From: Sphagnum compactum
Taxonomy: Eukaryota > Bryophyta > Sphagnopsida > Sphagnales
Assembly: GCA_965153455.1 (NCBI GenBank)
Contig: OZ234493.1
Coordinates: 29,254,213 to 29,318,212 of the forward strand
Direction: 5' to 3'
DNA: 64,000 nucleotides
Shown: piece after piece, positions 59,070 through 64,000 of the stretch
Position numbering within the stretch: position 1 is the first letter of the stretch
How the letters are laid out: every line of letters starts with the position of its first letter
Notes under the pieces: model-generated
Told to the model about the DNA's origin: nothing
Databases searched by the model: none
The model's input: only the letters and a program-made list of their open reading frames with translations
Translations under genes and position numbers: made by a program

Positions 59070-59910
59070 TAAAATTAGAAGCTAACCTAGGTTAAGGTAC
59101 TTATGCTAGGAGGTACTGTAACATACTAACCATACGTATACTAGCATAATTAACAATAATAATACAATTGACTAGAGCTAAATTAATGATGACTAAACTA
59201 ACCATATTAATGAGAAATTAAAATTCAACATGGATTATTTAAAAGGCTAAATTAAACATGGTTAAATTAATTATGAGGTTAAATTTACCATGGCTAAACT
59301 AATTATAAAATTAAATTAATGATGGTTAAATTAATTTTGGTTCAATTAACCATAGTTAAATTAATCTTGATTAAATTATTCATGGTTAAATTAACTAGTT
59401 GAAAGCTAAATTAATTAGTTTAGCCATGTTAGTTTAGCCATGGTTAATTTAAGTTCTTTAATAATTTAGCCATGATTTATTTAAATTTTTCAATAGTTTA
59501 ACCAGAGTTAGTTTAGCCAAATTTATTTAAACCATGGTTAATCTAACCAAAGTTAATTTAGCCATGGTTAATTTAGGCAAATTTAGTTTAATAATTTAGC
59601 CAAAATTAATTTAGTCATGGTTATTTTAGCCAAAATTAGTTTAACCATGGTTAATTTAGCTTTTTAATTAGTTTTTAGCCTCATAGTTAGTTTAGCCATG
59701 ATTAGTTTAACCATGCTAAATTTAGTTAATTTAGCCATGACTAGTTTAGACATGTTTAGTTTAACTTCATAATTAGTTTAACCATGATTAATTTAGACAT
59801 GGTTAATTTAACCAAAGTTAATTTAACCATGGTTGATTTAATTCATTTAACCATGGTTAGTTTAACCAAGGTCTATCCTAGGTTTAACTTAGGTTACTAT
59901 GAGTTTAGCT
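59070..59910. repeat. Large imperfect inverted repeat of 'ATTTAGCCATGGTTA' units inside the CACTA element
   Basis: About 59170-59405 consists of GGTTAAATTAA/CATGGCTAAA units. About 59420-59880 consists of the inverse, TTAGCCATGGTTAATTTA. The centre lies near 59405-59425 (TTAACTAGTT...AATTAGTTTA). AGCTAACCTAGGTTAAGGTA at about 59080 and CCTAGGTTTAACTTAGGTTA at about 59876 form the outer arms. Individual units are themselves palindromic at CCATGG, so the transcript or single strand could fold extensively. Confidence 0.75.
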
Positions 59911-60828
59911 TAGATTTAGACAATGTATTATTTTGGGTAAATTAATTAACATGGTTTACCTTTAGTAAGGTGAAAACACATTAAGGTGTAACAATTTTAG
60001 GCACATATATCAAAGTCCATAGTTGTGTAAATTAACATTATAGAGGTAGTGTGAAAACAAGATACTTTGAATCACACAAGTCATTTTGCAAGTTATCGTT
60101 ATAAATTCATTATTAAGAAAATTCCAACCCTAATTTACCTTATGGAGAACTTAAATTTGAAATATGGACTTCTAAATTATTACTTTCACTAAAGAAAGGA
60201 CTTAATGGGAAAAAAACTATAATTCAAGGTACATAAAAAAAATTTGATCATCAAAATCCTATGAATTTTTTCCCCTTAATATCAATGTAACCACACCATA
60301 TTATCATTGAATCCTTTATTTAATAAAAAATATTATACGAAGGTGCATGAAGTTCATATTCATTGATTATGGACTACTGCAGGTTTTTGGTTAGTTTTTT
60401 AAAAGTCCATTATGTTATGACAATTAAAAAACTATTCAAATAATTCTTGCAATGTGATTATAATATATATATAACATTGTAGTTTTGTGTCTTTTGTCAA
60501 ATTAAGTATTTTTATTTAATCACATGGCCAATTATAACTTCAAAATCTTGTAAAAATTGCCTTGTGACAACATTTTAGGGACAACGTAATGTGCTTTTGC
60601 AAAGTATTGAAGGTATAAGATTACTATACATAGTTTAAGTAGATATATTGAATGTATTAATGTAGGTATATATTAGCTTAAGCCATAATTTTTATGACAT
60701 GTGTCCATTTTGTACAATACTAGTTGATGTTAGTTGCACACAACCATATGACCAAAAATATATAGTACCCATTTTGCACAAAATTACATAATGACTAGTT
60801 GCAAATGACAAGATTTCTACTAGTGATT

Positions 60829-61144
60829 AGAGCACACAAATAGTTGTTATAAATTTTGTGGTAGTTACATGTTTTTATCCTAGTTATCATAATTACTATA
60901 AGTAACTTAGGAATGTGGTTCTAGACATTTTGTGTTTGGTATATAATCCCTTTGTGAATGGTCTAGAGCACACTAGTTTGTATGTTACAAAATTTTCTAT
61001 GGTTTTGTTATGTAAGCTTCATGGTTGCACATTGGTGTGTGTGGATTCGTGTGTTTTGGCTTAGATTCTTGTTTGTTGTAAGTGACCTTGTTTTGAATCA
61101 CCAAAAGTGAAGTTAGTTGTTTTGTTTTGTTTTGTTTTGAGTTT
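60829..61144. other. Right flank of the CACTA insertion, possible remaining LTR sequence
   Basis: Removing the CACTA element joins this segment directly to 57916-58000. It then leads to the second copy of the 85-bp segment. A TTTTG run (TTTTGTTTTGTTTTG) lies at about 61117. No coding capacity was seen. Confidence 0.4.
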
Positions 61145-61224
61145 GGATGGATGTATTAGGTTTATGAGATGTTATGTTGTTTTGTTTATGGATGTTGACA
61201 ATGATGGTTATAGGTGCCAACATT
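61145..61224 (+). repeat. Copy 2 of the 85-bp segment
   Basis: It matches 57916-58000 with few substitutions and a 5-base deletion. Before the CACTA insertion, the two copies would have been about 401 bp apart in direct orientation. Confidence 0.7.
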
Positions 61225-61819
61225 GGAACGCACAACATTTCATTTTGGAGGTAAAATTTCTTGGACCTTCAAATCCTTGTAGAAGCTACTGCCATTTGTT
61301 CTTATTTAAATTTGGGCCCTTTCAACCTTAGGAGTAGGAAATGTAAACCTAGATTAGTAATCATAATAGTTGTTGAAATTGGGGTGGATTCAATGCAAGT
61401 CGTTGATGTGTAAACTACAAGTCTACAAAGTCAAGTATGTTTAACTGGGGATTTGTATGCCTTTGTCGTCCATGGTGGTGTTTCATCAAGTGTAGCTTAG
61501 ATGAATTATTTAGAGCACCACAAAAAGTTCTTTTAAGCATGTTTTGGTTGTGTACTACATGTGAGTGGCATGGTCGCCGCAACATTAACTCAGTTATGTG
61601 AAGTGAATGTGCAGAATAAAAGTTCTGTAGAAGTTTTCATCCAAGCCAACATGCTGATCTTTTGTGCTTTGTCCACACTTTCAAACTATGGTTTGGTTAT
61701 GAATTGTAGGTGGTTGATTCAATCAACACAAGTTTGCCAAATCATATATCTGCAATAGTATCAACAACTAAGAACCCAAAATGAACTACAACAAGAAATG
61801 TTGAGGGTAGTTAGTTGCA
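61225..61819. other. Intergenic, no gene seen
   Basis: A short frame at 61561-61758 shows no known domain. Decayed retrotransposon or LTR sequence may continue here. Confidence 0.4.
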
Positions 61820-62590
61820 TGGGATTTGACATAATGTCTGGTAGAATTTCAATTGATGAATATTGTGGTGTGGAACTGTTATCTGGCATCTTGGACCCAA
61901 AAAAGAGAGAATTCCAATGCATAATGTTAGCTATCATTTGTGTGGAATGTCCTAGAAGATGGAACCTCCATGGCAGGTATGGTACATGGCTTTTTATTTG
62001 AAAGAAAGTAAAACACTTTTAAAGTTTTGAGTTATTATTATTATTATTGGAATTTTATTTTAAAACACAAGATTTGACATAAAGTCGAGTATAATTCCAA
62101 TTGATGATTATTATGGAATGGAAATGTTATCCGGAATCATGGACAGAAAAAAAGAAAGACAAAAAAACTGAATTCCAATGCATAACATCACCTATCACAT
62201 GTATGGAATGTCCCCAAGCTATTATTATTCAGAATTTTAGAAAAAAGACACATGATCTGACATAAAATCTGGTAGAATTCCAGTTGATGATTATTATGGC
62301 GTGGAAATGTAAACCAGGTAGGCAATATCTTGGACCACAAATAACTGAACTTTTCCAATGCATAATGTCACCTGTCACTTGCTGAGTTCATATTATTATT
62401 GATTATTCCGAATTTGTTTTAAAACAGAGGATTTGACATAAAAAAGTCTGGTAGAATTCCAGTCGATGATTATTATGGCGTGGAAATGTTATCTAGGTAG
62501 GTTGGCATCTATCTGGGACGACAGAACAACTGAAATTTTTCTCATGCATAACGTCGCCGACGTTGGAATGTTGTGGAATGGTAGTGTGGA
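61820..62590. repeat. Tandem repeat, 4 diverged copies of 176-248 bp
   Basis: Each copy starts GACATAA then TCTGGTAGAATTCCA and continues TTGATGATTATTATGG, GTGGAAATGTTAT, TGGAC, CCAATGCATAA and GTGGAATGTCC. Copies start near 61828, 62076, 62259 and 62435. The last copy runs into the leader of the DUF4057 gene. An ATT microsatellite (TTATTATTATTATTATT, about 62033) lies between copies 1 and 2. Confidence 0.85.
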
Positions 62591-63081
62591 ATGTCCCGGG
62601 GAAGCACACACTGGGCCTGACGACGGTTTGCTTTTGCTTTGCTGCAGTTGCCGTTTCGTGCGCTTCTCTTGTTGTTGTTGTTGTTGTTGTGTTGTCGCGA
62701 GTCCTGGGCCGAGAAGTAAGCAAGCTGTTTGGGTTCCATCTCCGGCACAGAATTGTTTCCTGCTTCTGCTGCTGTGGGTCTCTTTGTTTTTCCGCATTTG
62801 AAGATCGGAAGCAAACTGTACAGTTTGTGATTCCAAAGATACCCACTGCTGAAGAAGTGATCACCCCAAGGCAACGAGAGAAAGCCACATTTGCCTTGAC
62901 CTTGGAGCAAGACATTGTCAAAAGCCTTTTCTTGGCTTGCACTCTCAGAAACACATTCTTCAAGCAAAAGAGAAGAGAAGAGAACAGAAGGGAAGAGAAC
63001 AGAAGAGAAAAAGAAACATAAAGAGAACAGAACAGAACAGAAAGAGAAAAGAAAAAGCAAGTGCAGGTAGAAGCTGTGATC
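62591..63081 (+). promoter_or_regulatory. Promoter and 5' leader of the DUF4057 gene, with an upstream reading frame
   Basis: The region turns GC-richer and ends in a GA-rich tract (AGAAGAGAAGAGAACAGAAG and similar, about 62960-63058), typical of plant 5' UTRs. A 152-codon frame runs from 62563 to 63021 and ends 60 bases before the ATG at 63082. Its part at about 62812-62930 (QTVQFVIPKIPTAEEVITP and REKATFALTLEQDIV) has a balanced, protein-like composition. It may be an upstream ORF or an unrecognised exon. Confidence 0.45.
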
Positions 63082-64000
63082 ATGTCTTCTGTTGCAAATG
63101 GGATGACGCCAAGCGGCAGGAGAGGAGCAACACCAACAGTAGGAGGAGCGACGACATTCGACCTCTTCAGTTGGTCAGAGGCTCGCCCTGCAGCAGCCCC
63201 AGTAGTAAGTATTTCTGATAGCAACAACAACAATGCCTCCTGTTTGTCTGCTGCGGCCGATCCCAGCATCCGCATGTTGCAGCAACCTGCAGGGGGAATC
63301 AGCAGCATCATATTTGGTGACCACATCTCGGCAGAAGAAGCTGATGCATTGCTCAAGAGAAGACCAGGTTCGGATTCCAAGAAAAGAGAAATGCACGGGA
63401 GTGGTGGTATTTTTTTTCCTGCTGCTGGATGTCATGGTCATGGTCATGGTGGTGATGGTGAGCCTGGCAATGGTACAACACCAGCGCTAGACAACAGAAC
63501 AAGTGTACGATACTCTCATCATCAGGCAGCTGCTGCTGGTGTCAGCCAGATCTCCTTTGGTGGGGAGAATTGTGAATCACCCAAGAAGGCAGTTTATACA
63601 GAAAACGCAAAACAGAAAGAGCTGAGTGGAACAGTGCAGACCACAGATGATCTTGCAGGGCGCCGAGTGAACTCCAATGCCAAAGCGAAAGAATTGGTGG
63701 GTAGCAATATTTTTGGTCCTCCTCCATCTCCAGGGAGACCCAAACCATGTCGAGCTTCTTTAGAGTTCAAAAGGGAAGGAGGAGGAGCACCACCACCTGA
63801 AGAAGCAGCAGCACCACCTCCTCGAAATGTCCATACGTCTGTAAAAGTCTCCAATCCTGCAGGTGGTAAATGCCAAATCTCTTTTGGTCCCAAAGATGAG
63901 TCTGATTCTTCTGTTGTTGCTCGAAAGTCGCATGATCATAAGAACGCAGAGCTTTGGGGAAATGACATCTTCAGTGAAAAAGAGAATGGTGATGCTGCTT
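63082..64000 (+). CDS. DUF4057-family protein, 5' part (runs off the window)
   Basis: The frame is open from ATG 63082 to the window end (306 codons) without a needed intron. Family-typical phrases come in the expected order: TFDLFSWSE (25-33), GGISSIIFGDHIS (71-83), MHGSGGIF (104-111), AAAAGVSQISFGGE (149-162), KQKELSGT (177-184), AKAKELVGSNIFGPPP (200-215), GGKCQISFGP and later AELWGNDIF. The repeated I-S-x-I-x-F-G and K-E-L-x-G-x-x-I-F motifs are the hallmark of DUF4057, a plant protein family without a known enzymatic role. Lineage-specific insertions are an Asn run (48-51), a Gly/His stretch (116-126) and Pro/Ala-rich linkers. Arabidopsis members begin close to the xTxDLLxWSE motif, so either Met1 or Met8 could be the start. 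The 3' end is missing. Confidence 0.9.
   Translation, partial: MSSVANGMTPSGRRGATPTVGGATTFDLFSWSEARPAAAPVVSISDSNNNNASCLSAAADPSIRMLQQPAGGISSIIFGDHISAEEADALLKRRPGSDSKKREMHGSGGIFFPAAGCHGHGHGGDGEPGNGTTPALDNRTSVRYSHHQAAAAGVSQISFGGENCESPKKAVYTENAKQKELSGTVQTTDDLAGRRVNSNAKAKELVGSNIFGPPPSPGRPKPCRASLEFKREGGGAPPPEEAAAPPPRNVHTSVKVSNPAGGKCQISFGPKDESDSSVVARKSHDHKNAELWGNDIFSEKENGDAA

Larger units (their letters stand above)
58001..60825. mobile_element. Non-autonomous CACTA (En/Spm-type) DNA transposon, 2825 bp
   Basis: The left end CACTAGTAGAAATC (58001-58014) and the right end GATTTCTACTAGTG (60812-60825) are perfect inverted repeats beginning CACTA. The element is flanked by the 3-bp duplication ATT at 57998-58000 and 60826-60828, as this superfamily makes. 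Subterminal regions carry many TGCAAC/GTTGCA motifs in both orientations (for example CATGCAACACATGCAACTAT at about 58058, TAGTTGCATAAG, TAGTTGCACACAAC at about 60730 and CTAGTTGCAAATGAC near the right end), the kind of repeat that the transposase binds. No transposase gene lies inside, so it depends on one elsewhere. The intact ends and target duplication indicate recent insertion. Confidence 0.95.

Noticed and set aside
62493-63380. 295-codon minus-strand frame overlapping the DUF4057 gene
   Set aside because: It lies opposite a recognised coding sequence and its leader, and it has Thr and Leu/Phe homopolymers from triplet and GA repeats.
1-64000. Search for a CRISPR array, bacterial operon or tRNA/rRNA gene
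   Set aside because: Introns, transposon types and composition are those of a plant nuclear genome. No regularly spaced short repeats with unique spacers were seen. The only tRNA-like sequence is the head of the SINE-like element.

Overview
The window looks like nuclear DNA of a land plant. The signs are AT-rich, repeat-rich intergenic DNA, short GT-AG introns, interstitial TTTAGGG-type telomere-like patches and a plant-specific DUF4057 gene. The retrotransposon type (Ty3/gypsy with a PHD finger after the integrase) and the low-complexity proteins make me think of a fern or another seed-free plant. That last step is inference, not proof. Only about 10% of the window is gene; most of the rest is decayed transposons, tandem repeats and featureless AT-rich DNA.

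Layout. 1-27.1 kb: no convincing protein gene. It holds minisatellite-like tandem arrays (about 237, 124, 100, 181, 30 and 85 bp units), a polypurine block, hairpins, a tRNA-derived SINE, MITE-like elements and scattered copies of a 'TAGCCAAAT...GGATGATCGCCA' family. 27.1-27.6 kb: an intact foldback element of that family. 28.5-33.3 kb (+): a five-exon gene for a large, mostly disordered protein. 34.1-40.2 kb (-): a decayed Helitron-type rolling-circle transposon with OTU, Rep, Pif1-helicase and endonuclease remnants (Helentron-like). 40.2-47.5 kb: AT-rich filler with small repeats. 47.6-50.5 kb (-): a six-exon alpha/beta-hydrolase gene, with a possible divergent first exon starting 266 bp away. 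52.5-57.7 kb (+): a decayed Ty3/gypsy element (Gag, RT, RNase H, integrase, PHD finger). 58.0-60.8 kb: a non-autonomous CACTA transposon with matching 14-bp ends and an ATT target duplication. 61.8-62.6 kb: a four-copy tandem repeat. 63.1 kb to the window end (+): the 5' part of a DUF4057-family gene.

The three host genes lie in less AT-rich islands, and their leaders are rich in CTT/GAA triplets. Nothing suggests that they act in one pathway. The transposons are a layered record: the CACTA copy looks young because its ends and target duplication are intact, whereas the Helitron and the gypsy element carry many stops and frameshifts. Exon borders were read by eye from splice motifs and reading phase; no alignment or transcript was available.
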